Made by a program: the position numbers and the translations under genes. This document shows, one piece after another, positions 1 to 8,557 of a stretch of DNA of 59,451 nt. The notes beneath the pieces were generated by a model. It saw only the letters and a list, made by a program, of their open reading frames with translations. It searched no databases and was not told the origin of the DNA. The first letter of the stretch is position 1; each line of letters opens with the position of its first letter. This DNA comes from Oligoflexia bacterium (GTDB lineage Bacteria > Bdellovibrionota > Bacteriovoracia > Bacteriovoracales > Bacteriovoracaceae), in assembly GCA_015231955.1 (NCBI GenBank), contig JADGAN010000033.1:1-59451 (forward strand). Direction: 5' to 3'.

Positions 1-318
1 AGGCATTTTCTCAATCTCATTTTTTTCCTCGCCACTATTTTGCTTCTCAAATATCTTCCAAAAAACAATAGGGGTGGCATGTTCATTTTTCTTAATCCTT
101 CCTCCTAATTCACTGACCTGCAGAAAAGTTAAGTAGTACCGAGAGCAAAAAGAATTTGCATTGAGTAAAAAAAGATTCAATCCAGAATAGGCCCTCTTAG
201 TAACAAAGTTAGAAGGCACACTCTCACCACTCCATGGTTTTTTCCATGGAACCACGCCTTGCTCTAGCGATTTAATAACTCTACTAGTAATAATTTCGTA
301 AACGCTTTTCTTTTGCAT
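1..318 (-). pseudogene. ardC: ArdC-like antirestriction protein, 5' part (gene continues across the circular join)
   Basis: This is the N-terminal 106 codons of an ArdC-family protein, which binds single-stranded DNA and protects incoming plasmid DNA from restriction. It starts at ATG 318, with GGAG six bases upstream. The N-terminal domain shows the family signs: EQGVVPWKKPW, a YSGLN segment, YYLTF followed by a LGG motif, and TPIVFWK. The frame is open to base 1 and continues at 59324. Further on, two single-base shifts (A-run at 59222-59230 and near 59065) break the gene before and inside the zinc-metallopeptidase domain. The start lies next to a 114-nt hairpin at 414-527. ArdC genes are usually found in plasmid leading regions, which fits the position here. 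Confidence 0.85.
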
Positions 319-413
319 AAAAATCTCCAAGTTAAATTGTGACTATGGTCTCTCAAAAAGTGAGAACGGCCACATCGCCCTCACCCCCTCATAGCGGAGC
401 AAGCAAGCAAAAA

Positions 414-527
414 TGGCCTCGGTTGCAAGAAAAAAAGCGGAGGGTTCCCGAAATAATTTTTCGTAGAAAAATTTTTTGGGATACCGTCTTTTTTTCTTGG
501 GCCTTTAGGCCTTCACAACCGAGGCCA
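414..527. other. 114-nt near-perfect hairpin upstream of ardC
   Basis: Two adjoining 12-bp perfect arm pairs (414-425 with 516-527, and 426-437 with 488-499) continue inward through shorter pairings to an ATTTTTC/GAAAAAT tip at 456-472. A 16-nt bulge on the right side (500-515) holds its own small hairpin, GGCCT-TT-AGGCC. It lies about 95 bases upstream of the ardC start, in the spacer between two divergent genes. The size and place resemble the single-stranded-DNA promoters (Frpo/ssi type) of leading regions. A terminator or replication structure is also possible. Confidence 0.75.
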
Positions 528-640
528 TCTTTTGCTATAATTTGATAACCAGGGGGGGACGATTATGAATTGGTAACGGATTCTAAGATTCCGCACCATT
601 GGCAAAGACCTCTAGAAATAATTCAAATCTGATAAGAAAA

Positions 641-653
641 GTTGTTAAACAAC
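641..653. promoter_or_regulatory. Small palindrome upstream of the hydrolase gene
   Basis: GTTGTT-A-AACAAC is a perfect 13-base palindrome about 60 bases before the start at 715, a usual place for an operator. No cognate regulator can be named. The rest of 528-714 shows nothing else I can support. Confidence 0.3.
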
Positions 654-714
654 TCCCTTTGCTATGGTAACTATTGCCCATGATAGATTAACCCTTAAAG
701 ATGCATGACTAGCA

Positions 715-1554
715 ATGATTACTAAATCAAATATAGAGAATTCAAAAGGAACAATCCTGCTCATTCACGGTACGGCCTCACAAAATATTGATGGTCAATT
801 ACCAGCAGAAGAGGTGCAGAAAAAAATAATAAAAACAGATCCTAACCACTACATCATCCATCCTACATATAAAGAACTTGCCTCTCGCCTAAATTCTCTT
901 GGTTGGGATACTTTTCGATATACAAGAGTTGGTGTATACCAAAACCACGTTGATTTAAATGAATATGCAACAACAGATCTTTCTACCATAACAGGCCAAC
1001 TAAACAACATTTGGTCTGCAATGCCTAAAGATCGACCAAGAATTATCTTTGCATGGAGTGGGGGATCTATTCACGCACTACAACTACCTCTATCAGAAGC
1101 GGATGCAGTTATCATACTTGGAGGAATTTCCACCAAAAGGATAGATGTCTACAGATTACAAGCAAAAACCGAAAAGGAACGCCAAGAAATCGAAAGGGAC
1201 ATTGATAACCTCTTGGCCCAAGAAGGTAACTCTAACGGTACAGAAATGCTTGGATACGATATGCCCAAGAAAAGATTTTGGGATGAAAATCGCTTGCAAG
1301 ATAATTGGACATATTTAAAACCCTATGCCAACCTTCCAGTTTTGATTTTACACGGTGATAGCGACAAAGAATGCAGTATTACTCAAGCAAAAGTTTGGAA
1401 AGAGAAACTACCTAATCACAATATTACACTTGAAATAAAACAATCGGGAAATCACGCTTTTGGAACCATTGGAAATCAACCCGACATGCTTGATCTTGCA
1501 ACAGCAATGGATCTTTTTTTGTCAAGAGTAGTTTCTCCAACGGCAAGCGCATGA
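715..1554 (+). CDS. Alpha/beta hydrolase
   Basis: A 279-residue alpha/beta-hydrolase-fold protein. It opens with the strand-and-oxyanion segment ILLIHGTAS (residues about 14-22). The nucleophile elbow is AWSGGS near residue 115, the acid is probably Asp in LHGDSDKE near 220, and the catalytic His is in GNHAFG near 246. No signal peptide is visible, so it should act in the cytoplasm. The substrate cannot be inferred. The ribosome site before ATG 715 is weak. Its stop overlaps the ATG of the next gene (ATGA at 1551), so the two are probably translationally coupled. Confidence 0.75.
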   Translation: MITKSNIENSKGTILLIHGTASQNIDGQLPAEEVQKKIIKTDPNHYIIHPTYKELASRLNSLGWDTFRYTRVGVYQNHVDLNEYATTDLSTITGQLNNIWSAMPKDRPRIIFAWSGGSIHALQLPLSEADAVIILGGISTKRIDVYRLQAKTEKERQEIERDIDNLLAQEGNSNGTEMLGYDMPKKRFWDENRLQDNWTYLKPYANLPVLILHGDSDKECSITQAKVWKEKLPNHNITLEIKQSGNHAFGTIGNQPDMLDLATAMDLFLSRVVSPTASA

Positions 1555-2393
1555 AAACTTCAGATCATCACTATGGTGTATGGGCCAACAAAAAAAATGA
1601 ATTAGTGCTTACACCACGCTTTATTCTTCACTTTCATTGTGGCGAAGGAGATGAGTCTGCTTATCTCTTTGAATACTTCAATTCCGATCTCTTACACTTG
1701 AATCTAATGGCCTCTGCACATTTTAAAAAAAGCTCTCGAACTGCTACTGCCAAGATCGCAAGTAATATTCACACAGGTATTATAAAAAATACCACGCACT
1801 CTTTTTCCACAGAAGAGGATAGATCTCTCGTGCTCTCCTATAAAAACAAACCCTTTGAACAGCTTAACAAGCTAGAGAGCATTCATTGCGGTCAAAATAA
1901 AACCCTTCAAGAGGCAAATGCAACTAATATTGGAAAATGCCTTGAAGAATGGGAACTTGGAACAACATTAAAATATAATCATCAAGAGACGGATGCAAAA
2001 TTATTACTACTATTCAATATCCTGACAAGAGAACACTCTTATGTATTGGCGATCGGTGATAAGAACAATGTGGAGTTTATTTATTGCCGGTCTGCCCAGA
2101 TCAAATCTTGCAACAAAGGGACTGCTTTTGCTCAAAATATTCGCCTTATGAAAAATCACAGTGAATATACTGTTAAAACACCAGAGGACAATTACTTCAC
2201 ATTGGCAAAACCTCTAGCAATAGATGAATCATTATTTGCTAACGATGCTTGCACTCTATCAGGAGATGTCATTTATTGGTCATTAAAATCTTTTGCCCCA
2301 ACCTCAATTACACTTCATGGTTGTGGGGGGAATGAATACATCACGAATAAACCAACCTTCGATCCTCCAGAGATGATAGAGTTTTTTCTCTAA
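1551..2393 (+). CDS. Hypothetical protein coupled to the hydrolase
   Basis: A 280-residue protein of no family I recognise. It has no signal peptide or membrane segment. It contains several Cys and His residues, including HFHCGEGDE near the start and HGCGGNE near the end, but no ordered metal motif can be claimed. The ATGA overlap with the upstream hydrolase suggests a shared task, perhaps modification or sensing of a small molecule. About 70 bases separate its end from the convergent KfrA-like gene. Confidence 0.6.
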   Translation: MKTSDHHYGVWANKKNELVLTPRFILHFHCGEGDESAYLFEYFNSDLLHLNLMASAHFKKSSRTATAKIASNIHTGIIKNTTHSFSTEEDRSLVLSYKNKPFEQLNKLESIHCGQNKTLQEANATNIGKCLEEWELGTTLKYNHQETDAKLLLLFNILTREHSYVLAIGDKNNVEFIYCRSAQIKSCNKGTAFAQNIRLMKNHSEYTVKTPEDNYFTLAKPLAIDESLFANDACTLSGDVIYWSLKSFAPTSITLHGCGGNEYITNKPTFDPPEMIEFFL

Positions 2394-2465
2394 CATACTG
2401 ATATCTTCTAGGAACCTTAGTAAAAAGGATATATCTAGCAAACACAGTGACCCATACACAAGGAA

Positions 2466-3158
2466 CTATCTTCCTTGAAAATATTTATAAAATTTTCGAT
2501 GAATATTTTGAATTGACTTTGGAGGGTTCGATATACCTTTCTGTCCTGCTAAGTAATCAAAATATTTTATTCTCATCGTTACCGATTCATAACTAACACC
2601 TAGCAAGTGTGCAATATCACCTATTAAGTTATCCCACTCACAGTCACCATCAAGATCACGCCTGATTTTCATCGCAAGAAATACAATCAGATCACTCTTT
2701 TCTTCCCAAGGCTTTCCTACGTTCTCACGATCACTAAAGGAATCAAAAACATCAATATCTTCCTCTACGAATGAATTATTTTTTATAGTTAGTTTTTGAC
2801 TACCCATCACTCCATTGCTGCTATTATTTTTTTCCTTCACTTCATTAAGCTCTTGCACCCGATTAAGCAATTCTTCATTAATTTTTTGAAGACGATCAAC
2901 TTGTTCTTTGAAGAGTTGTTGGGTTACTGGCTTTCTAAAATGATTATTTCCACTGCTCTCTTCCTTGTCCTGATTTTTGAGCAAACAAGGAATAAAGTTA
3001 TTTTTTTCTTTCCATTCTCGCAAATAAGACAAAATAGTACTCATGTTCCCATGGCCAATGATCTTTCGAACATTTCTCATTGATGGCCGTTGGCCATCCT
3101 TTACCAATGAGTCACAAGCCTTGGCCACTTGCTCGTAATCAACTAGTCGTTTCGACAT
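2466..3158 (-). CDS. KfrA-type DNA-binding protein
   Basis: A 230-residue protein whose first 55 residues match the KfrA N-terminal DNA-binding domain: YEQVAKACDSLVKDGQRPS, then a helix-turn-helix ending in TILSYLREWK. The middle (about 85-115) is predicted coiled coil (KEQVDRLQKINEELLNRVQ). The C-terminal 80 residues resemble a second small helical domain. Such proteins are autoregulated plasmid-maintenance factors. Three 12-base direct repeats lie directly upstream at 3181-3216 and are a likely operator. A second KfrA-type gene sits 700 bases away in the opposite direction. Confidence 0.75.
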   Translation of the reverse strand: MSKRLVDYEQVAKACDSLVKDGQRPSMRNVRKIIGHGNMSTILSYLREWKEKNNFIPCLLKNQDKEESSGNNHFRKPVTQQLFKEQVDRLQKINEELLNRVQELNEVKEKNNSSNGVMGSQKLTIKNNSFVEEDIDVFDSFSDRENVGKPWEEKSDLIVFLAMKIRRDLDGDCEWDNLIGDIAHLLGVSYESVTMRIKYFDYLAGQKGISNPPKSIQNIHRKFYKYFQGR

Positions 3159-3180
3159 AAATTAAACCTCTATCTTAAGC

Positions 3181-3216
3181 GTATCATTTGATGTATCGTT
3201 TAGTGTATCGATATTG
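3181..3216. repeat. Three 12-bp direct repeats beginning GTATC
   Basis: GTATCATTTGAT, GTATCGTTTAGT and GTATCGATATTG stand in tandem 22 bases upstream of the KfrA-like start at 3158. More GTATC/GATAC words occur at 3634 and 3653, beyond the MITE-like element. This looks like an operator array for autoregulation, perhaps split by the MITE. Confidence 0.55.
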
Positions 3217-3280
3217 TGTTACAGGAATAACTCCTCGGGGCAGGCAACAACAATCTCGTCTTTGACCACCATGCCTAATC

Positions 3281-3593
3281 GGGAGATGGTAAGGATTCGT
3301 GAAAAAAATCGTCATCTTGCTCTGAGCCACTACTCAATCGAGGTACAAAGTGGATTGGTACTCGATGCGATTGCTATTTTTATTATGCGGTAATTATTCT
3401 CGTCATTCAGTCATGATTTGTGACTTTGATATCCTGCCCGGGTTTGTTTACCATCGACTCCCCTTGTATTGCCCAAAAAAGTATTGATCTAACGGAAGAG
3501 GAAGAAAAACGTTCGTTTTCTTTCCCTGTCCCAGCCTGAAAAGCAAGCCATGGAGCAAAGATAGCGATTTTTTTCACGAATCCTTACCGCCCC
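3281..3593. mobile_element. MITE-like element with Tn3-type ends, no transposase
   Basis: A perfect 24-bp inverted repeat (3288-3311 and 3565-3588, containing GGTAAGGATTCG) has weaker pairing continuing inward and short G-rich outer ends (GGGAGAT on the left, complement of GCCCC on the right). The 7-bp direct repeat CCTAATC lies immediately outside both ends (3274-3280 and 3594-3600) and looks like a target duplication. The interior has no convincing gene. Ends starting GGGG and containing TAAG are typical of the Tn3 family, whose small non-autonomous forms are about this size, but Tn3 elements normally duplicate 5 bp. Confidence 0.65.
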
Positions 3594-3727
3594 CCTAATC
3601 CTGTAGTGACCCCATTAGCAGAATTATAGTACCGTATCAAGCATAAAGCAACGATACCGATATCATTTCAAACATTCAAACTCAATTTTTTCGAATCATC
3701 CCACAACCTCAGCACTCTGCTATGGAG

Positions 3728-3758
3728 TGTAATTACATAATGTATTTATGTAATTACA
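3728..3758. promoter_or_regulatory. Operator-like palindrome, 13-bp arms
   Basis: TGTAATTACATAA and its perfect complement are separated by TGTAT. This lies about 100 bases upstream of the second KfrA-type gene and is repeated in shorter form at 3814-3836. Autorepression at such palindromes is known for KfrA. Confidence 0.65.
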
Positions 3759-3813
3759 TTAAAATTACGCAAAACTCCCTCTACACCATTGACCAATTAA
3801 TGGGAATATAATA

Positions 3814-3836
3814 ATTACATATGTATATTATGTAAT
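3814..3836. promoter_or_regulatory. Second operator-like palindrome next to the kfrA-type start
   Basis: ATTACATA and TATGTAAT are separated by seven bases, ending 18 bases before the ATG at 3855. It shares the ATTACATA half-site with the palindrome at 3728-3758, so both are probably bound by the same protein. Confidence 0.55.
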
Positions 3837-3854
3837 GAAGTGAGGTTAGCAAAA

Positions 3855-4403
3855 ATGGGAGCACCAGGCATAACCAAAGAACAGGTTTTTGAAGCGGCAG
3901 ATAAGCTAATTTCAAGTGGATTATCTATCACTGTTGAGGCGATACGGTCTGAAATTGGTAGCGGCAGCTATACTACCATTATGAAACATCTAGAGGCCTG
4001 GCGAGAACAAGCATCTGTTCAATCAAAGATCCCCAATATTCCAACGGCCGTTAATAAACATTTTGAAAAGATCTGGATGATTTCTTATCAAGAAGCAGAA
4101 CGAGTTTTTTTACAAGATAGAGAGACCCTTCATATAGAAAAGGAAACGCTACTAGAAGAAAAGTCTGGTCTCATCACCGAAATAGAAAAAATTGAGACCG
4201 AACTCAATAGGGCCAAGTTGAGGATAAAAGATCTAGAAGAGAGCGAAAGGAAACTTAATAAAGAACTTAACAATGCTCGCACTCAACTCGAAGTTACTGA
4301 GGCCAGAAGAAAAGAGTCAGTGGTGATGGCCGAAAGATTTGAAAATCAAATCACTAATCTTCTTCAATCGGGTCTTTTCTCTGCAAAGAAAACAGAAGAG
4401 TAA
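3855..4403 (+). CDS. KfrA-type DNA-binding coiled-coil protein
   Basis: A 182-residue protein. Residues 1-55 form a KfrA N-terminal domain (ITKEQVFEAADKLISSG, then SYTTIMKHLEAWREQ). The rest is one long coiled coil (about 85-170, rich in Glu, Lys and Leu heptads), as in KfrA proteins that form filaments and aid plasmid stability. I chose ATG 3855 because GTGAGG lies nine bases before it; a GTG at 3840 lacks a ribosome site. Two related palindromes sit just upstream. The HU gene follows 52 bases later, and KfrA and HU-like proteins could both organise plasmid DNA. Confidence 0.8.
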   Translation: MGAPGITKEQVFEAADKLISSGLSITVEAIRSEIGSGSYTTIMKHLEAWREQASVQSKIPNIPTAVNKHFEKIWMISYQEAERVFLQDRETLHIEKETLLEEKSGLITEIEKIETELNRAKLRIKDLEESERKLNKELNNARTQLEVTEARRKESVVMAERFENQITNLLQSGLFSAKKTEE

Positions 4404-4455
4404 AAAGGATGTTATAGTCCTGGATAATAGAAAAATTTTTCACTAGGGGGATCTA

Positions 4456-4737
4456 ATGAACAGACAGGAACTTATCGAAACCATTTTAAAAGATAAAGAG
4501 CTATCTCAGTGGGGCCAACGCCAGGGGGATCGATTTTTGCGCTCATTAATCAATGTGATTCAAACCAGTGTGAAGAAAGGTGATGATGTTTCCATTGTAG
4601 GATTCGGCACATTTACAAAAGTCAAGCGTGCGGCCAGGACAGGTCGCAACCCCTCAACAGGCGAGAAGATCAAAATCAAAGCAAAAACAATTCCTAAATT
4701 TCGCCCAGGAAAGGCCTTTAAAACAACAGTAAAGTAA
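4456..4737 (+). CDS. HU/IHF-family DNA-bending protein
   Basis: A 93-residue protein with the full HU fold. The N-terminal helices begin MNRQELIETILKD, the GFGTF turn is at about residue 51, and the DNA-binding arm carries R-x-GRNPSTGEKI at about 62-71. HU-type proteins bend and coat DNA, and plasmid copies often assist replication, partition or recombination. The KfrA-type gene lies 52 bases upstream in the same direction. Nothing convincing is encoded in the 334 bases that follow (4738-5071). Confidence 0.92.
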   Translation: MNRQELIETILKDKELSQWGQRQGDRFLRSLINVIQTSVKKGDDVSIVGFGTFTKVKRAARTGRNPSTGEKIKIKAKTIPKFRPGKAFKTTVK

Positions 4738-5071
4738 AGCTGCATCCCAAAATTCACACAAAAACTAAATCACAGAAATAGGTCTTACTTATTCTGATAT
4801 ATGCTCTGTCAGCAGCCCTAAAAGTAGGAGTTACGATTGAATGTGCAATGGAGAATTCGTTCAATGTTTTACATGAAGATCAAGTGCATATTAATGAAGC
4901 TGGTGCTTTAGCATTTAGCAAGGTCAATTTTTTTTACTTAGATTATTCTTGAATACCCTCTTTGTCTTCTCCCCCCCAGTAATCCCCACTTTTCAGGCCA
5001 TCTCATTTTCTGAGACTGGCTTGGCGTATCCTTGATTTAAGTAAATATTTCAATCATCCCAAGGAGGCAAC

Positions 5072-5296
5072 ATGAAACTTCTCATTCGATTTCTGTCTAA
5101 ATCAGGGAGGACATACCATAATATCGAGGAGACAAAAGATGCCGAACCTACGACCTACTTCTTAAACATTATGGATAACCTCAAAAAGGTTGGATTCACC
5201 TGTGCATATGATGAATCAAAAGAACTGGTTGTTATCAATTCGGAAGTAATTGAAAACATCTCTTTTAATTTCATTGATGACATAAAAAAACAGTAA
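5072..5296 (+). CDS. Small hypothetical protein
   Basis: A 74-residue protein with a good ribosome site (AAGGAGG eight bases before ATG 5072). It starts with a short beta-like stretch (MKLLIRFLSKSG) and has no membrane segment. No family is recognised. It is convergent with the kinase gene ending at 5339. Confidence 0.55.
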   Translation: MKLLIRFLSKSGRTYHNIEETKDAEPTTYFLNIMDNLKKVGFTCAYDESKELVVINSEVIENISFNFIDDIKKQ

Positions 5297-5338
5297 CTGC
5301 GGCAAACAATTGACGAAGACTTAATCTAACTGATGATG

Positions 5339-7333
5339 TCACTTGAATATTTGCTTGAGATCAGGACGCCAATCCACCCCAGACTTCAAAAGACCATCCA
5401 CCCTCTGATAATAACAGACCCCATATTTTTCAATATCATCCGCGCTATTTGGGTCGTCTACCTCGACCAATATTTTTTTCTCATGGACTCCACCTATTCG
5501 CAACTGGGAATCAAAGGGTACAAAAACATGCTGGTAATTGTGATCCTTTTTTTTCATATGGGTGAAATGTTTCAACAAGGCAAAGGCATAGACGATATCA
5601 CCTAGTTTGCGACATTTTTCATTGCTGTCAAACAACACTGGATTTTGAAGATTAATTTTGATTCCTGTTTTTTGTTCCAAGTTTAAATAGGAAAAAGAAT
5701 CATGCGCGCCTATGCTAAAAAAAAGCTCGCTTGATTTCCCAAAAGTTTTTCTAAATTCATCCATCTGCCCATGGTTGGATAAATTGATCTGATCTACACT
5801 TTTTGCTTTTTTCCACTCCTCTCCAATGGTCTTATCATCATAGATAAGAGTAAAATCATTAACCGTATGGATTTTGCTATTTTTAACATGAGTGGATAAT
5901 AAGTTGGTGAAATGAAACAATCGTGAACAATATGTAACGTAACCACAATGGTTTTGGAGATCCAGCTTGGCTGGGTCGCTTAAGACTGCGGTCAGCAGAT
6001 TAATAGCATCCTCTGTCGGTGAAATATTATCCAGCACGGAGGACACACTCTTCTCTATCTCCACACAAAGCCAACCACAGGCCGCGAAGTGCAACCGCTC
6101 TGGATTCATCTCCGCCAAGTTACTATGGGGATCTATGGGCATTTCTTGAAGCTTAATGGTGTGTTTATGCTTGAAATACACCCCGAAAGAGGAGTGTGCA
6201 ACCTGCTTGCTTGAGCGTAAGTGCCATAACATACCAACCAACAAGGCTACGATCAAGGCCAACACTGCCACCACCATCATCATGCGAAGTCTGGTGGTCT
6301 TCTGCCCCGTAACTACTGGTCTTACATTATTCGTTACGGTTACCCCACTGGCACCAAGCGAACTGTTCCCTTTATCCACAATCCGCTGAATCTCTTTTGC
6401 CACCTCATCTTTACGATACCCCGTAAAAACTTTGAGGGATTTTATATCCCCAAGCAGATTATCACACTTTTGATAATAATGCTGGTTAGAGCTGTCCAAA
6501 GAAAGCCACCTGTCGACCAGGTTTGAAAGTTCACTGGGAACATTGGGGTTAATGATCTTGGGAGATTGGTAGTTCTCCTTCCAAAACTCCAATGGCTTAT
6601 GACTACCGGCCACCCCACCGCCAATGTTCTTTAAGGTCAGCATCTCATACAAAATTATTCCCAAGGAAAAGACATCATGCTGTTGCCCATACCTCTCCCC
6701 CCGATATCTACATTTGCCATCTTTCTGATCCCACTCAAAAAGATCGGGAGAGGAATAGTAAGGGTTAAAAAAAGAAGAAGTCCACACAGAAGTGGTGCTT
6801 TGATTCGACACCGCTTCCCCACGTGCGAAGTCTCTAGCGATTCCAAAATCTATTAACTTGATAGTTCCAGCATTGGTCACCATAATATTTGGACAGGAGA
6901 CATCTCCATGAAGAATAGTTTTATCCTTGGAAAAATTATGCACATGCTTTAACGTGGACAAAACTTCCACACACACAGACAAAGCAACATTGATATCAAT
7001 TATCAACTTATGCGTCCTAACGATATCTAGCAAGGATTTCAAGTCTATGCCGTTGATATACTCCATCACAATAAAAAGCTCCATGGTCTCCGGCACAATC
7101 TGAATATCAAAGATTTTACAAATATTTTCATGATGAAGTTTGGCAGTGAGTTTGGCCTCTCTCTCCACGACCTTTTTCTTAAACTCAAGGTCACTTGTGT
7201 CCGTGGCCTTAATCTTCTTCACGGCCACTATATCATCAAAAGTCAGACGTTCAGCACTCCATACATCACCGACACCCCCTTTACCTAAAAGGTCAATTAA
7301 CTGGTATTTATTATTGATAATTTTAGCGTACAT
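5339..7333 (-). CDS. Membrane-anchored Ser/Thr protein kinase
   Basis: A 664-residue Hanks-type kinase. Residues 10-280 hold the kinase domain: glycine loop GKGGVG (17-22), ATP-binding Lys39 in VAVKK, catalytic loop HGDVSCPN near 140 and DFG near 160, so it should be active. A membrane helix lies near 348-370. The last 290 residues follow it and are probably outside the inner membrane, where they could sense a signal; no family is recognised there. The start is taken at ATG 7333 with AGGGA six bases before it. It follows the FHA gene by nine bases, and its likely substrate or phospho-binding partner is that protein. Confidence 0.88.
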   Translation of the reverse strand: MYAKIINNKYQLIDLLGKGGVGDVWSAERLTFDDIVAVKKIKATDTSDLEFKKKVVEREAKLTAKLHHENICKIFDIQIVPETMELFIVMEYINGIDLKSLLDIVRTHKLIIDINVALSVCVEVLSTLKHVHNFSKDKTILHGDVSCPNIMVTNAGTIKLIDFGIARDFARGEAVSNQSTTSVWTSSFFNPYYSSPDLFEWDQKDGKCRYRGERYGQQHDVFSLGIILYEMLTLKNIGGGVAGSHKPLEFWKENYQSPKIINPNVPSELSNLVDRWLSLDSSNQHYYQKCDNLLGDIKSLKVFTGYRKDEVAKEIQRIVDKGNSSLGASGVTVTNNVRPVVTGQKTTRLRMMMVVAVLALIVALLVGMLWHLRSSKQVAHSSFGVYFKHKHTIKLQEMPIDPHSNLAEMNPERLHFAACGWLCVEIEKSVSSVLDNISPTEDAINLLTAVLSDPAKLDLQNHCGYVTYCSRLFHFTNLLSTHVKNSKIHTVNDFTLIYDDKTIGEEWKKAKSVDQINLSNHGQMDEFRKTFGKSSELFFSIGAHDSFSYLNLEQKTGIKINLQNPVLFDSNEKCRKLGDIVYAFALLKHFTHMKKKDHNYQHVFVPFDSQLRIGGVHEKKILVEVDDPNSADDIEKYGVCYYQRVDGLLKSGVDWRPDLKQIFK

Positions 7334-7342
7334 TTCCAATCC

Positions 7343-8173
7343 CTATGCTTCCGGCAGATATCTAATGAAAATTCTCATCTCATTTCCCAGCACAACGACC
7401 GAAGGAGCTTCAATAATGTGATCTATATTTGGTTGGATTTTTTTAAATTCCAGTGTCTTGCTAGGAAAAAATGTCACATTGGAAGTTTTTTTATCAGACA
7501 CGGCCATCACTTCTTCAAAGTTAATATGCTCCAACTGCCCTATCGCCGTCCCATTACGGGAACTCAGATCATGCACGGTCATCTTTTTCTGCTCATTAAC
7601 ACAGATAAGCGCATGACCTGGATGGTTTTCTCTAACGCCGGAGACACAAGAATAAGGGACTCTTAGCACTATCAATCGCTTGCCAAAAAGATCATGCAGC
7701 TTTTTTATTAAGCTCGCATCCAGCTGCCCCGAAGTCCTACTTAGAAGCAACTTAAATGGTGCTTCTCCGTCTGAAATTTGCATCGTTATGACTGTCGAGG
7801 GAAATACAAAGTAAAACAAGAACCCCTTTTGTCGCTTATTTGAGCTTGAAAGCAACGCAAACGAGACATCCTGGATAACTTTAGCGATATAGTGATCCCC
7901 GCCAACTTTGTTTATCAAGGTGGCACCGATGGTATTGTTGTTGATATTTTCTACAGACCATATCTTCCTACCACCCTCCTGCTGCTCAACTATTTCATTT
8001 CCATCAACCAACACTTTTAAATCGCGATAGAATGTTTTTATATTATACTCACTATCATCAATCCCTAGCTTGGTTTGAGCCTGCTCTTTTATCATCGTTG
8101 AGTCCATGTTGCCCCAGCGAGTGACAACCTCTTTGATCGTGTCCAATCTTTTTCTTTTGATTATTTTAGGCAT
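7343..8173 (-). CDS. FHA-domain protein with N-terminal HTH
   Basis: A 276-residue protein. The first 70 residues look like a DeoR/WYL-type helix-turn-helix (RLDTIKEVVTRWG to FYRDLKVLVDG). The C-terminal half holds a forkhead-associated domain with the phosphothreonine-binding signature LSSRNGT near residue 204 and a preceding HALICV strand. FHA domains bind phosphothreonine, so this protein can be recruited or switched by the kinase encoded nine bases downstream. A DNA-binding FHA protein beside a receptor kinase suggests direct signal-to-gene control. The ribosome site is GAGGTGAG. Confidence 0.8.
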   Translation of the reverse strand: MPKIIKRKRLDTIKEVVTRWGNMDSTMIKEQAQTKLGIDDSEYNIKTFYRDLKVLVDGNEIVEQQEGGRKIWSVENINNNTIGATLINKVGGDHYIAKVIQDVSFALLSSSNKRQKGFLFYFVFPSTVITMQISDGEAPFKLLLSRTSGQLDASLIKKLHDLFGKRLIVLRVPYSCVSGVRENHPGHALICVNEQKKMTVHDLSSRNGTAIGQLEHINFEEVMAVSDKKTSNVTFFPSKTLEFKKIQPNIDHIIEAPSVVVLGNEMRIFIRYLPEA

Positions 8174-8462
8174 AAAAACTCACCTCATCCCAATGATTGC
8201 TAACTCTAATGAAATTATCGGCAATTAGTGATTTATGATTAACCTATGAAAACATAGAAAATTGACCTCTCAATTAGAAAACTTGAATTTGTCTGTCACG
8301 ATGTTATTGATTAACTGGATTTTAGCAATTGTGGCGGCATAGATTGCGGAGCATCTAGCACTCATCAATATTATTTATTTACAGTTTAGCTGATGTCTCA
8401 TTCTTTGGGAACGATTTGGCATAGAATAACATAGCACCAAGTAATAGATGATTTTGTAATTG

Positions 8463-8490
8463 CAGACATGGAAATTCAGACATGGAAATT
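8463..8490. repeat. Tandem 14-bp direct repeat
   Basis: CAGACATGGAAATT occurs twice in a row, about 70 bases before the lipoprotein start. It may be an operator or a simple slippage duplication. The rest of 8174-8557 is AT-rich promoter-like DNA without a gene. Confidence 0.5.
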
Positions 8491-8557
8491 CTTATGAGGA
8501 AGCTTGGTTTTTCCGATAGGACAATAATCCCAAAAAGGCAACCCATGGGGAAATAGC

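Noticed and set aside
414-527. Integron attC site
   Set aside because: The ends do not show the required RYYYAAC/GTTRRRY arrangement, and no integron integrase is present.
339-545. Open frame of 68 codons on the plus strand
   Set aside because: It lies across the long hairpin, is low in coding character and has no ribosome site.
4738-5071. Possible small gene after the HU gene
   Set aside because: Short frames are present but none has a ribosome site or recognisable sequence.
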